Position numbers and translations under genes: made by a program. The notes under the pieces are model-generated. The model did no database searches. It saw only the letters and a program-made list of their open reading frames with translations, and had not been told where the DNA came from. A DNA stretch of 64,000 nt from Thiodiazotropha sp040506775 (lineage in GTDB: Bacteria > Pseudomonadota > Gammaproteobacteria > Chromatiales > Chromatiaceae), in NCBI GenBank assembly GCA_040506775.1, contig JBEVWC010000002.1:62001-126000 (forward strand). The letters run 5' to 3'. Shown one piece after another: positions 33,732-43,520 of this stretch (position 1 is its first letter; each line of letters opens with the position of its first letter).

Positions 33732-34899
33732 CGGGGAATTGCAGATGACCGTCGTTATGCAGGCGGCAGAGTAAGGCGCTCACCTCAGGCGTCGTCAGCC
33801 ACTCCTGCAGGTAACCGAAGTGCAGTTCCCGGTAGTGGGTCAACACCGGCAGAAAGTCCCCCAGGCGTGCCGGCAGGCGGTACTCCTCCCCGTTGGCGTA
33901 GAGACTCACGCCGCCGTTCTGTCCAAACCGGCTGAAGGCGAAACGGGTGCAGCTGTTACGCTGCATAAGCGAAAGCTGGCGGAAGCGGGTAAGGAAATCC
34001 TGTTCCGACAACGGCTCGGCTTCGGGAAATACCTGCAGGTGCTCCTTGGTTTCGGTGACGAAGCGGCCGAACCAGCCGGGGTCTTCATCCAGTTCCGCCA
34101 GGCACTGTTTGAGGTGGGTCTTGAACTGCTCCAGCGCCTCGGGATGGATCTCCGCCGGTGCGCTTTGGGGATGCAGGGGCGGATCCCGATAGCGTTGGTG
34201 CGGCAGGCAGCGGCCGAGCCCCGACTCGGTCCAGGCATTCGCCAGATCCTGCCAGGAGGGGGCGCGAAAGCCCACGGAACAGGTCATGGCCTCACCCTCG
34301 GCGATCCCCCAATGCGCCACATTGGGTGGCAGATAGAGCATATCCCCAGGCTCAAGCAGCCACTCCTCCTCAGCCTCGAAGTCGGGCATGATGCGCAGGT
34401 CGAGTCCCGGGATGTACGCATCATCCGGTACTGGCCGGGTACTGATCTTCCAGCGCCGCTTGCCCTTGGCCTGGAACAGAAACACATCGTAGTCATCGGT
34501 GTGCGGGCCGACCGAACCCTGGTCCGCCGCATAGCTGACCATCACGTCATCCAGACGCCAATCGGGTATGAAACGGAAGTATTCGATGAGGCGTGCCACC
34601 TCGGGCAGATGTTTGTCCACATCCTGTACCAGGAGTGTCCAGTGTGTGTCCGGAAGGCTGTTGAATGTCGTCTCGTCAAACGGACCGTAACGGGCCTCCC
34701 AGGGGGAGGCGCCGTGTTTCTCCAGCACCAGACGGGACTCGATCTCCTCTTCACAGGCCATACCCGCAAGATCGTCCGGTTCCAGCGGGCATTGATAACC
34801 GTTCAGCGCCTGGCGAAACAGCAGGGGTTTCTTCTGCCAATAGCGGGCCAGGAACTTTTCCGCATCGAGTCCGCGAGGGAAGTGTAATTCCGGCATCAT
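33721..34899 (-). CDS. roxA: Ribosomal protein uL16 arginine 3-hydroxylase (RoxA/YcfD)
   Basis: A JmjC-type 2-oxoglutarate and Fe(II)-dependent oxygenase that hydroxylates an Arg of ribosomal protein L16. 392 aa: the cupin carries the metal triad HTD in GPHTDDYDVF and the distal His in NVAHWG. A dimerisation region and a C-terminal winged helix follow (about 240-392). The length matches E. coli YcfD (373). It is encoded just downstream of purB (12 bases) and overlaps the GNAT gene. Confidence 0.93.
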   Translation of the reverse strand: MMPELHFPRGLDAEKFLARYWQKKPLLFRQALNGYQCPLEPDDLAGMACEEEIESRLVLEKHGASPWEARYGPFDETTFNSLPDTHWTLLVQDVDKHLPEVARLIEYFRFIPDWRLDDVMVSYAADQGSVGPHTDDYDVFLFQAKGKRRWKISTRPVPDDAYIPGLDLRIMPDFEAEEEWLLEPGDMLYLPPNVAHWGIAEGEAMTCSVGFRAPSWQDLANAWTESGLGRCLPHQRYRDPPLHPQSAPAEIHPEALEQFKTHLKQCLAELDEDPGWFGRFVTETKEHLQVFPEAEPLSEQDFLTRFRQLSLMQRNSCTRFAFSRFGQNGGVSLYANGEEYRLPARLGDFLPVLTHYRELHFGYLQEWLTTPEVSALLCRLHNDGHLQFPDER

Positions 34900-34911
34900 G
34901 AGGGGTTGGAG

Positions 34912-36279
34912 TCAGATACTCGAGGCCTGTTCCCGGGCATTGCCGAGATAGGTCATGGGCGTCATGCGCTTCAGGGTCTCCTTCGCGGTATCGGGTATCT
35001 CAAGACCCTCCACGAAGGCCTCCAGTTGCTCAGGGGTGATGCGCTGACCCCGGGTCAGTTCCTTGAGTTTCTCATAGGGCTTTTCGATGCCATAGCGGCG
35101 CATCACCGTTTGAATCGGCTCCGCCAGCACCTCCCAGTTGGCGTCCAGATCCGCCAGCATGGCATCCGGATTGGCCTCCAGCTTGCTCAGTCCGCGCAAC
35201 AGGGATTGCAGGGCGATACTGCTGTGGGCGAATCCCACGCCCAGGTTGCGCAGCACCGTGGAGTCGGTCAGGTCCCGCTGCCAGCGTGAGATCGGCAGCT
35301 TGTTGGCCAGGTGATCGAGCAGCGCATTGGCGATGCCCAGGTTACCCTCGGCATTTTCGAAATCGATCGGGTTGACCTTGTGCGGCATGGTGGAGGATCC
35401 CACCTCGCCCGCGATGGTCTTCTGCTTGAAATAGCCCAGGGAGATGTAGCTCCAGACATCGCGGCAGAAATCGATCAGGATGGTGTTGAAGCGGCTCAGC
35501 GCGTGGAACAGTTCGGCGATGTAGTCATGGGGTTCGATCTGAATGGTGTAGGGGTTCCACTTGATGCCGAGACTCTCCACGAACTGTTTGGCGAACCCGG
35601 CCCAGTCGATGCTCGGATAGGCGGCCAGATGAGCGTTGTAGTTGCCCACCGCGCCGTTGATCTTGCCCAGCAGTTCGGTGGAAGCGATCTGGTCGCGCTG
35701 GCGCTGCAGGCGGTAGACCACGTTGGCCATCTCCTTGCCCAGGGTGGTGGGGGAGGCGGGTTGGCCGTGGGTACGGCTGAGCATGGGCTGGTCGGCCAGT
35801 GTCAGGGCCAGTTGACGGATCCCGTCGATGACCTCATCGATCTGCGGCAGCAGGACCTGACCGCGCCCCTCGCGCAGCATCAAGGCATGGGAGAGGTTGT
35901 TGATGTCCTCGGAGGTGCAGGCGAAATGGATGAATTCGCTGATGCTCTCAAGCTCCTCGTTTCCGGCAATCTTCTCCTTGAGGAAATACTCCACCGCCTT
36001 GACGTCGTGATTGGTGGTGCGCTCGATGTTCTTGATGCGTCGGGCGTCCTCCTCACTGAAGTTGTCCACGATTCCGTTGAGAATATTGTGGGCGTGTTCA
36101 CTCAGCGTCGGAATCTCGAGGATTTCGTGGTGGCCCGCCAGGGCCTGGAGCCAGCGGATCTCCACCGTGACCCGGTGACGGATCAGACCGAATTCACTGA
36201 AGATCGGGCGCAGGCTTTCCGATTTGCTGCCGTAGCGGCCGTCGATGGGGGAGACTGCGGTGAGGGTTGAGAGTTGCAT
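34912..36279 (-). CDS. purB: Adenylosuccinate lyase
   Basis: Catalyses two steps of purine synthesis, releasing fumarate from SAICAR and from adenylosuccinate. 455 aa, typical of the gammaproteobacterial form. The fumarase/aspartase signature SSTMPHKVNPIDFENAEG and the catalytic His region SRTHGQPASPTTLGKE are intact. In many gammaproteobacteria it lies beside hflD and mnmA; here acnA has come between them. Confidence 0.96.
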   Translation of the reverse strand: MQLSTLTAVSPIDGRYGSKSESLRPIFSEFGLIRHRVTVEIRWLQALAGHHEILEIPTLSEHAHNILNGIVDNFSEEDARRIKNIERTTNHDVKAVEYFLKEKIAGNEELESISEFIHFACTSEDINNLSHALMLREGRGQVLLPQIDEVIDGIRQLALTLADQPMLSRTHGQPASPTTLGKEMANVVYRLQRQRDQIASTELLGKINGAVGNYNAHLAAYPSIDWAGFAKQFVESLGIKWNPYTIQIEPHDYIAELFHALSRFNTILIDFCRDVWSYISLGYFKQKTIAGEVGSSTMPHKVNPIDFENAEGNLGIANALLDHLANKLPISRWQRDLTDSTVLRNLGVGFAHSSIALQSLLRGLSKLEANPDAMLADLDANWEVLAEPIQTVMRRYGIEKPYEKLKELTRGQRITPEQLEAFVEGLEIPDTAKETLKRMTPMTYLGNAREQASSI

Positions 36280-36410
36280 GATAATGACTGTCCGAATGAT
36301 TCTGAGAAAAACAGGGATTATACCCGCTTAATGTCAATGGCACTTACCTAAGCGAAGAATAACTGCGAATACTCGCTAATCACCGCCAGCCCCGAAGCAC
36401 CAGAGGGTTG

Positions 36411-36663
36411 TTCCCGGGTTCCGCTTCGCTGCATCCGGACTACGCTGCTCGGGTCTCACGGGAATCTCAAAAGGAGTGAGCATCACCCTGTAGCCCGGGT
36501 GAAACGAAGTGGAACCCGGGAGCCGGCAGAATGCGAAGCACTGTGGGATGATATTGTCTCGTTCCCACGCTCTGCGTGGGAATGCATCCCTAAGCAAAAA
36601 GTTACCGACTAGATCTGCGTCGTCCGAGGGGCTTGTCTGTGTTCCCACGCAGAGCGTGGGAAC
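36411..36663. repeat. Cluster of family A and B palindromes
   Basis: The gap between acnA and purB (36280-36682) holds two opposed family B palindromes (36411-36443, with one arm decayed, and 36490-36521) and two family A palindromes (36560-36584 and 36641-36663) around a short spacer. Module order matches part of the element at 667-1133, but the terminal CCTGATTACCC repeats are missing, so it looks like a truncated or partial copy. Confidence 0.75.
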
Positions 36664-36682
36664 ACTTCGTTGGAGGGCTTCG

Positions 36683-39334
36683 TTACTGGACCATCTTGCG
36701 CAGCACATAGTGCAGGATGCCGCCGTGTTTGAAGTAGTCCACTTCGTTGGGCGTGTCGATCCTGACCGTGACCTGGAAAGAACGGCTTGACCCGTCGGCG
36801 GAATGCGCGGTCACGCTGAGCTGGTGACCGGTCTGATCCCCCGGATTGGGAATGTCGAAGGTCTCCTCACCGGTCAGCCCCAGGGACTCCGCGTTTTCAC
36901 CTGCCAGGAACTGCAGCGGAAGTATGCCCATGCACACCAGGTTGGTGCGATGGATGCGTTCGTAGCTCTCGGCAATCACCGCGCGGATACCCTGCAGTGC
37001 CGGTCCCTTGGCGGCCCAGTCACGGGACGAACCGGAACCGTACTCCTTGCCGGCGATGACGATCGCCGGAACCGATTCGTCCTTGTAGCGCATCGCCGCA
37101 TCGTAGATGCTCATCGGCTCTCCGGAGGGGAGGTGGCGGGTCACGCCGCCTTCGCTGCCGGGCAGGAGCTTGTTACGCAGGCGGATGTTGGCAAAGGTGC
37201 CACGCATCATCACCTCGTGATTGCCGCGCCGTGAACCATAGGAGTTGAAATCCTCCGGTTTGACGCCCTGCTCGGTGAGATAACGGCCCGCCGGGCTGTC
37301 CTTCTTGATCGCTCCGGCCGGGGAGATATGGTCCGTGGTGACCGAGTCGCCGAGCCATGCGAGACAGCGGGCGCCGCTGATGTCGGTGACCGGTGCCGGT
37401 TCCAGGGACATATTCTCGAAGTAGGGCGGATGGCGGATGTAGGTCGAATCGGGATCCCACTCGAAACGTTCGCCACCGGGTGCCTGCAGGGCCTGCCAGC
37501 GCTGATCCCCATCGAACAGGGTGGCGTAGCTCTCCTCGAAGGCCTCGCGGTTGAGATTGGCGGCGATACAATCCGCAATCTCCTTGCTGCTGGGCCAGAG
37601 ATCCTTCAGATAGACCGGTTCACCGGAGGCACTGGTGCCCAGGGGATCGCTGTAGAGATCGATGTTCATGGTGCCGGCCAGGGCATAGGCGACTACCAGC
37701 GGAGGCGAAGCCAGATAGTTCATGCGCACTTCGGCATGCACCCGGCCCTCAAAGTTGCGGTTGCCCGAAAGCACTGATGTAACCGTCAGGTCTCCGTCGC
37801 TGATCGCCTTTGAGACTTCGGCGGGCAGCGGGCCGGAGTTACCGATACAGGTGGTGCATCCGTAACCCACCAGGTCGAAGCCGAGGGATTCCAGGGGTTT
37901 GTCCAGTCCCGACTTCTGCAGGTACTGCATCACCACCCGGGAGCCCGGGCCGAGTGAAGTCTTGACCCAGGGTTTGACCCCGATACCCAGGTCCACCGCC
38001 TTCTGGGCCAGCAGGCCCGCACCGAGCATGACCGCCGGGTTCGAGGTGTTGGTGCAGGAGGTGATGGCGGCAATCACCACGGCGCCATCGCTGATCTCGA
38101 CCGGAGTACCGCCAATGCTGGTGGCGGCGCTGTGGGTCTCGCCCTTGTTGAAGGTCTTGACCGCATCGACGAATGAGGATTGGGCCGATTTCAGGGGTAC
38201 CCGGTCCTGGGGGCGCTTCGGTCCGGCCAGGCTGGGTTCGATCTGGGAGAGATCCACTTCCAGGGATTCGCTGTAGACGGCTTCCGCGGAATCCGCCGTG
38301 TGGAACATGCCCTGGGCCTTGGCATAGGCCTCGACGAGTGCGATTTGCTCCTCGCTGCGGTTGGTCAGGCGCAGGTAGTCCAGGGTTTCCTGGTCGATGG
38401 GGAAGAGACCGCAGGTCGCGCCATACTCAGGCGCCATGTTGGCGATAGTCGAGCGGTCGCCCATCGGCATGGAAGCGATGGCCGGGCCGTAGAATTCGAC
38501 GAACTTACCCACCACCCCGTGCTGGCGCAGACGTTCAACGATGGTCAGCACCAGGTCGGTGGCCAGGCAGCCTTCCGGCAGGCTGCCGGTGAGCTTCACA
38601 CCCACCACCTTGGGGATCAGCATGGAAACCGGCTGACCCAGCATGGAGGCCTCTGCCTCGATGCCGCCCACACCCCAGCCCAGCACGCCAATGCCATTGA
38701 CCATGGTGGTGTGTGAATCGGTGCCCACCAGGGTATCCGGGAAGGCCTGCAGTGTGCCGTTGCGCTGTTCGGCATAGATGACCCGGGCCAGATATTCCAC
38801 GTTAACCTGATGCACGATACCGGTGTCCGGCGGAACCACCTTAAGACTTGAGAATGCCCCCTGGCCCCACTTGAGGAATTCGTAACGCTCCTTGTTGCGT
38901 TGAAACTCCAGTTTGGCATTCAGTTCGAAGGCATTCTCGTCACCGAAATGATCCACCTGCACAGAGTGGTCGATGACCAGTTCCGCGTCCTGCAGCGGAT
39001 TGACTTCAGAGGACTTGCCTCCCAGGGTGACCACTGCGTCGCGCATGGCCGCCAGGTCCACCACTGCCGGCACGCCGGTGAAGTCCTGCATCAGCACCCG
39101 CGCGGGGCGGTACTGAATCTCTTTGTTGGGCTCAGCCTGGGGATCCCATTCCGCCACCGCGCGGATGTCATCGGCGGTGACCGTCAGGTTGTCTTCGTGC
39201 CTCAGCAGATTTTCCAGCAGAATCTTGATCGAGAAGGGCAGGCGATCGGTGTTTTCCAGAGCGTCCAGGCGAAAGATCTGATAGGTATTCTCCTGCACCT
39301 TCAGTTCGCTTTCCGCGCCAAAGCTATTACTCAT
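36683..39334 (-). CDS. acnA: Aconitate hydratase A
   Basis: Converts citrate to isocitrate in the citric acid and glyoxylate cycles. 883 aa, near E. coli AcnA (891). The 4Fe-4S ligands lie in TSCTNTSNP and GCTTCIGNSG, and the C-terminal swivel domain has SRDWAAKGP. Strong AGGAG ribosome site 7 bases before ATG 39334. AT-rich DNA just upstream (39350-39400) is its probable promoter region. Confidence 0.96.
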   Translation of the reverse strand: MSNSFGAESELKVQENTYQIFRLDALENTDRLPFSIKILLENLLRHEDNLTVTADDIRAVAEWDPQAEPNKEIQYRPARVLMQDFTGVPAVVDLAAMRDAVVTLGGKSSEVNPLQDAELVIDHSVQVDHFGDENAFELNAKLEFQRNKERYEFLKWGQGAFSSLKVVPPDTGIVHQVNVEYLARVIYAEQRNGTLQAFPDTLVGTDSHTTMVNGIGVLGWGVGGIEAEASMLGQPVSMLIPKVVGVKLTGSLPEGCLATDLVLTIVERLRQHGVVGKFVEFYGPAIASMPMGDRSTIANMAPEYGATCGLFPIDQETLDYLRLTNRSEEQIALVEAYAKAQGMFHTADSAEAVYSESLEVDLSQIEPSLAGPKRPQDRVPLKSAQSSFVDAVKTFNKGETHSAATSIGGTPVEISDGAVVIAAITSCTNTSNPAVMLGAGLLAQKAVDLGIGVKPWVKTSLGPGSRVVMQYLQKSGLDKPLESLGFDLVGYGCTTCIGNSGPLPAEVSKAISDGDLTVTSVLSGNRNFEGRVHAEVRMNYLASPPLVVAYALAGTMNIDLYSDPLGTSASGEPVYLKDLWPSSKEIADCIAANLNREAFEESYATLFDGDQRWQALQAPGGERFEWDPDSTYIRHPPYFENMSLEPAPVTDISGARCLAWLGDSVTTDHISPAGAIKKDSPAGRYLTEQGVKPEDFNSYGSRRGNHEVMMRGTFANIRLRNKLLPGSEGGVTRHLPSGEPMSIYDAAMRYKDESVPAIVIAGKEYGSGSSRDWAAKGPALQGIRAVIAESYERIHRTNLVCMGILPLQFLAGENAESLGLTGEETFDIPNPGDQTGHQLSVTAHSADGSSRSFQVTVRIDTPNEVDYFKHGGILHYVLRKMVQ

Positions 39335-39368
39335 TCGGGTCTCCTGAATTTATTTAATAACAATAAGT

Positions 39369-39446
39369 TATAATCGTAAGTTAAGGTTATTTGTGCTTTC
39401 TGCCCAGAACTGAAGCAAGACGATATGCCCGTTGGAGGGCTTTTTT
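39369..39446 (+). ncRNA. Possible short transcript between acnA and hflD
   Basis: On the plus strand a perfect TATAAT (39369-39374) is followed about 55 bases later by GCCC-GTTGGA-GGGC and six T residues (39431-39447), a small rho-independent terminator with no plus-strand gene upstream. The -35 region is poor. Together they could define an RNA of about 65 bases antisense-free of both neighbours, but the evidence is thin. Confidence 0.25.
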
Positions 39447-39528
39447 GTTCAGTGCATCATAAACCGTGACAGGGGGATCACCAAGTGCCAGCCGGTCATT
39501 CGTCTCGTCGTTGTCCGGGGAGCCTGAG

Positions 39529-40149
39529 TTACATGCGGTCGAGTATCAGCTTCAGACTGTCCACGTAGTGCGACCGGCTGAACAACAGCTGTCGCCGACG
39601 GCCGCCGGTCTGGCGCCACAGCATGGCGGAGCGGATGCCGGACAGCAGCAGGGCGCGGATCTTGTTCACGTTGTCGTTGTTCTGCAGGTAGATCGTCTCG
39701 CCACTGACCATGATGCGGGGTTTCAGTGTACTGATGTTCTCCGCGTAGATATCCGCCAGCGCGGCCAGAATATTGCTGTGGGTTTCGGGAAAATGGGCCA
39801 ACCGGGCCGTGGTGGTGGTGATGCCTTCCCGGATACGGTTCAGGCGTTCGTGCTGACGGCTGAGTTTGCGTTCCAACTGGATCAGATTGAGCAGGTAACG
39901 GGTCAGTTCATCATCCCGGGAAACGGCGCCGCTGAGTTGCTTGTAGGCAAGACGCAGACCCTGGGCGATCCCGTGGATGTCACCGAAAACCCCCGCCACC
40001 GATGGGGCTTCGAGCTCGAACAGGCTGTGGATGTTTGCCGCGAAACTGTCATTCTGCGGCATACCCCTGCGTGCAACCTGTTGCACCAGGCTGGCGGCCT
40101 GATAGATGCCTGCAAGCGCCATCGCGCGATCACTGTCTTGGTACTTCAT
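39529..40149 (-). CDS. hflD: HflD lysogenization-regulation protein homologue
   Basis: A helical, peripheral membrane protein; in E. coli it affects lambda CII stability and lies beside mnmA. 206 aa, the family length. Family features include DRAMALAGIYQAASLV at the start, SLFELEAPSVAGVFG and the C-terminal IRALLLSGIRSAMLWRQ. ATG 40149 gives the usual start MKYQDSDRAMALA. It follows mnmA on the same strand with about 100 bases between. Confidence 0.92.
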   Translation of the reverse strand: MKYQDSDRAMALAGIYQAASLVQQVARRGMPQNDSFAANIHSLFELEAPSVAGVFGDIHGIAQGLRLAYKQLSGAVSRDDELTRYLLNLIQLERKLSRQHERLNRIREGITTTTARLAHFPETHSNILAALADIYAENISTLKPRIMVSGETIYLQNNDNVNKIRALLLSGIRSAMLWRQTGGRRRQLLFSRSHYVDSLKLILDRM

Positions 40150-40249
40150 GCTTGATGAGGGCCGGTGCTGCTCAAACATACGATCATAACATACCCATTA
40201 ACCATCCCTGTGGCTGCCGGCAGACCGCTTATATCAGGATTCACAGGGT

Positions 40250-41353
40250 TTAAGGATTGGGCGCATTGGTGGTCTCGATGATTCCACCGCCCAGACATTC
40301 GCGATCCCGGTAGAGTACCAGGGACTGGCCGGGTGTGGCCGCCCGCTGCGGTGTCTCGAAACGGACCTGGCAACGGGACTCCTGCAGACGGATGATCCGG
40401 CAGGGTTGCAGAGGCTGACGATGCCGGATGCGCGCCAGACAGGTCGAACCGACTTCGGGCGCCTGACCGGTCACCCAGTGCAGTTGACCACATTCGATCT
40501 CGTCGCAAAGCAACAGGGGATGATCGTGTCCCTGTACCGCAATCAAAATATTCCGCGTCAGATCCTTGGCCGCCACGAACCAGGGCGCCTCCGGGGTGTC
40601 CTTGCGGCCACCGATGCCAAGGCCCTGGCGTTGTCCCAGGGTGTAGTACATCAGACCCTGGTGCTGTCCCAGTACAACCCCCTGGGGATCCTCGATCAGG
40701 CCAGGGGTGGCGGGTAGATAGCGTTGCAGAAACTCCCGGAACTTACGCTCACCAATGAAGCAGATGCCGGTGCTGTCCTTCTTTTTGTGATTGGGAAAAC
40801 CCGCTTCCTCAGCCAGTTTTCTGACCTCCTGCTTGGTTAGCTGACCCAACGGGAAATGGGTGTGTGACAGGGGTTTCTGATCGAGCATATAGAGGAAGTA
40901 GGTCTGGTCCTTGTCCTCGTCACGGGATCGCAGCATGCGATGCACCGAGGATGTGGCCTCCAGCGCCGCGTAGTGGCCGGTGGCGATCGCTTCGGCGCCG
41001 AGAAAATCCAGGGCATGGTCGAGAAAAGCCTTGAACTTGATCTCCCGGTTGCACAGGACATCCGGATTGGGCGTGCGACCGGCCTGGTACTCCTCGAGAA
41101 AGTAGGCGAACACCCGGTCCCAGTACTCGGCGGAGAAATTCACCGTATGCAGGGGAATCTCCAGCCGGTCGGCGACCGCCTGGGCATCGGTAAGATCCTC
41201 TGCGGCGGAGCAGTAGGCGGCATCGTCATCCTCTTCCCAGTTTTTCATGAACAGGCCTTCGACCTCATGACCCTGCTGCTTCAGCAGAAGCGCCGCGACG
41301 GAGGAGTCGACGCCCCCTGAAAGGCCCACGATCACCTTATGCTTTTCTGCCAT
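40250..41353 (-). CDS. mnmA: tRNA-specific 2-thiouridylase MnmA
   Basis: Adds sulfur to U34 of tRNA-Lys, -Glu and -Gln. 367 aa. The ATP-pyrophosphatase loop GLSGGVDSSVAA, the catalytic Cys in NPDVLCNREIKF and the second Cys in STGICFIGER are all present. It overlaps the end of rluE by 17 bases. Its substrate tRNA-Lys(UUU) is also encoded in this window, though far away. Confidence 0.96.
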   Translation of the reverse strand: MAEKHKVIVGLSGGVDSSVAALLLKQQGHEVEGLFMKNWEEDDDAAYCSAAEDLTDAQAVADRLEIPLHTVNFSAEYWDRVFAYFLEEYQAGRTPNPDVLCNREIKFKAFLDHALDFLGAEAIATGHYAALEATSSVHRMLRSRDEDKDQTYFLYMLDQKPLSHTHFPLGQLTKQEVRKLAEEAGFPNHKKKDSTGICFIGERKFREFLQRYLPATPGLIEDPQGVVLGQHQGLMYYTLGQRQGLGIGGRKDTPEAPWFVAAKDLTRNILIAVQGHDHPLLLCDEIECGQLHWVTGQAPEVGSTCLARIRHRQPLQPCRIIRLQESRCQVRFETPQRAATPGQSLVLYRDRECLGGGIIETTNAPNP

Positions 41354-41930
41354 TGCGATGCTTCTTGCCCGAGGCTCTTTTTTCTGGAGCGGGAGAGGAT
41401 AACACTTTGATCCATTTGCCGGGCTGCAGATGTTTCAAACGGTGTGAACCGATTGCTGCCCGCACCAGGCGCAGGGTGGGGTATCCCACGGATGCGGTCA
41501 TACGGCGAATCTGGCGGTTTCGGCCCTCCTGCAGACCGATTTCCAGCCACTGGGTGGGTATGTTGATGCGTGTGCGGATGGGGGGATTCCGGGGCCACAA
41601 CTCCGGGGGAGGATCCAGGCGTCTGACCCGTGCCGGACGGGTGGGACCGTCCTTGAGCGTCACGCCCTGTCGCAGGCTTTCCAGAGCGACCTCATCCGGG
41701 ATGCCCTCAACCTGCACCCAGTAGGTCTTCCAGGTCTTCTTGTCCGGATGGGTCAGGCGGTGCTGCAGTCGGCCATCGTCGGTCAGCAGGACCAGTCCTT
41801 CGCTGTCCCGGTCGAGACGACCCGCCACGTAGACCCCGGGTACCGGAATGTAGTCCGCCAGGGTGGCGCGACCCTCTTCATCGGTGAACTGGCAGAGCAC
41901 CCCGTAAGGTTTGTTGAACAGCAGTAGCAT
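41337..41930 (-). CDS. rluE: 23S rRNA pseudouridine synthase RluE
   Basis: Makes pseudouridine 2457 in 23S rRNA. 197 aa, single catalytic domain without S4. The catalytic Asp is in AGRLDRDSEGLVLLT, and QEGRNRQIRRM and SVGYPTLRLVR are typical of RluE. The C-terminus is basic. Start ATG 41930 gives the family start MLLLFNKPYGVLCQF. Confidence 0.94.
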   Translation of the reverse strand: MLLLFNKPYGVLCQFTDEEGRATLADYIPVPGVYVAGRLDRDSEGLVLLTDDGRLQHRLTHPDKKTWKTYWVQVEGIPDEVALESLRQGVTLKDGPTRPARVRRLDPPPELWPRNPPIRTRINIPTQWLEIGLQEGRNRQIRRMTASVGYPTLRLVRAAIGSHRLKHLQPGKWIKVLSSPAPEKRASGKKHRNGRKA

Positions 41931-42010
41931 ATGCAGGGTGAGCGGTTACACTGACAGGAGCGGTTTGATCTGGGTTTCACCGTTCGCTTTGTGAACCGGG
42001 TAAAGCACGT

Positions 42011-42036
42011 AAAAAAACCGGTGCATCGGCACCGGT
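42011..42036 (-). terminator. Rho-independent terminator of the cold-shock gene
   Basis: ACCGGTGC and GCACCGGT form a perfect 8-bp stem; on the minus strand it is followed by seven T residues. It lies 33 bases past the stop of the minus-strand csp gene. Confidence 0.9.
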
Positions 42037-42068
42037 CTTACTATGAGAGATCGAATGAGGGAGCAGTA

Positions 42069-42290
42069 TCAGGATTGATCGCTGCCCGCAACCCGCTGAA
42101 TGTTGGTTGCGTGCAGGCCTTTCGGACCCTGACTGATCTCGAATTGGACCTTTTGACCTTCTTTCAGGGTTTTATATCCGTCCATCTCAATGGATGAAAA
42201 ATGGACGAATACATCCTGGTCTCCATCTTCCGGGGTTACAAAACCGTAGCCCTTGGCGTTGTTAAACCACTTTACGACTCCAGTCGCCAT
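42069..42290 (-). CDS. Cold-shock domain protein
   Basis: A single OB-fold RNA chaperone of 73 aa. RNP1 (KGYGFVTP) and RNP2 (VFVHF) are present. The sequence is of the CspA/CspD group; I cannot decide which. A GAGGAG ribosome site precedes ATG 42290 by 8 bases, and a long leader upstream is likely, as in other csp genes. Monocistronic, with its own terminator. Confidence 0.95.
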   Translation of the reverse strand: MATGVVKWFNNAKGYGFVTPEDGDQDVFVHFSSIEMDGYKTLKEGQKVQFEISQGPKGLHATNIQRVAGSDQS

Positions 42291-42300
42291 AGCTAGTACT

Positions 42301-43176
42301 CCTCAAACATGTATCGATTGGATCTTGGAAGGCGGAGAGGTTGCAGTTGCTGCCTGTCGGTATATGAAGAGATGATAAAAGTGACGCAATGAGACAAACA
42401 TTCCCTGTTATCCATGTGCGAAATCGTTCGGAAGAGCCCTAACAATTCGCTTGCGATACATCTACTACCAATTCAAGCAACACCTGCATTGTTATTACAG
42501 AGTGGCTTTCAGCAACTCCGTCCACCCATCCAAGGACCGGCCTTTGGAAAATTTCATCAGGCTGTCAAATAACAGCTCAAATTTGTGTTTTGTTCTTCTA
42601 ATCGGAACCATTCTCAACACTGTAGTCAGAAGTATAGTGTGCAATATTTACTGGTCAACAACTATCTGACTTTTCAGAAAAATAGTCGTGTTTTATAAGT
42701 ATTTTCCCTAACAGATTTGACCGTTTTGTCGTAGTTTTCCCTTAATGAATCTGCCTCGGTACGGCTTGTTGCACAGACTGGATTCGTGGTAATTAATTTG
42801 AACATTATTCACGGAGCCGGTGATCGACTGGGGTACCGGGCCCTGAGTTTTGAATGCTGAAGCTGAGGGTGTCATGTCGGTATGCGGCCGGGCAAAGGCT
42901 CGATCCTCAGGTCGGTTTGCATGAACCGCCAACTGTGTCGCATTCATCGACGACTGAAGTGACGTTACGCCAGCGCGGCGGTCTCATACTGTGTGGTGAA
43001 CGCCTTTGCAGAGTGTCCGGTATAAGTGTTGAAATGCGCACTGAAAACCCGGGCAGATCATCTTGCTGAGAGCGACCAGAGACTTGAAATCTGTCTCGAA
43101 CCAATCAGCAGCGGCATGGGATTTCAACAAAATAATTGGCTTTTCAGGCCTTGTAAGCCTGCTAGAATCTCCCAAT
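42301..43176. other. Gene-free region between csp and clpS
   Basis: About 880 bases without a credible gene. Bases 42301-42440 are probably the csp leader and promoter. Bases 42450-42800 are markedly AT-rich. Short open frames here have poor codon use and no ribosome sites. The clpS promoter should lie near 43100-43170 (a TAGAAT box is at 43163), but no matching -35 was found. Confidence 0.5.
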
Positions 43177-43497
43177 ATGAGTGATAGAGAACAGATTCAA
43201 GACAACGATGGTCTGGCAGTAGAGGAATCCAAACCGAAGCTCAAACGACCCTCGATGTACAAGGTCATCATCCTGAACGATGACTATACCCCCATGGAAT
43301 TCGTGGTTCAGGTTTTGGAAACCTTCTTTAATATGGACAGGGAGAAGGCAACCCGGGTGATGTTACATGTACATACCCGTGGTGTGGGAGTCTGCGGTGT
43401 CTACACCAAGGACGTTGCCGAAACCAAGGTGTCACAGGTGAATGACTACTCTCGCAGTAATCAGCACCCCTTGATGTGCACCATGGAGGAGACTTAA
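43177..43497 (+). CDS. clpS: ATP-dependent Clp protease adaptor ClpS
   Basis: Delivers N-end-rule substrates to ClpA. 106 aa with an acidic flexible N-terminus (1-30) and the conserved core YKVIILNDDYTPMEFVV, the His pocket VMLHVHTRGVGVCG and the final CTMEE. ATG 43177 gives the usual length; upstream open codons are non-coding in character. It precedes clpA by 23 bases. Confidence 0.96.
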   Translation: MSDREQIQDNDGLAVEESKPKLKRPSMYKVIILNDDYTPMEFVVQVLETFFNMDREKATRVMLHVHTRGVGVCGVYTKDVAETKVSQVNDYSRSNQHPLMCTMEET

Positions 43498-43520
43498 TCC
43501 AGTCGACCGGAGTTTCTAAG

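Noticed and set aside
33820..34887. 355-aa plus-strand open frame
   Set aside because: Antisense to roxA; no ribosome site or recognisable domain.
35311..36270. 319-aa plus-strand open frame
   Set aside because: Antisense to purB.
42451..42947. Short frames in the csp-clpS gap
   Set aside because: Poor codon use, no ribosome sites, AT-rich DNA.
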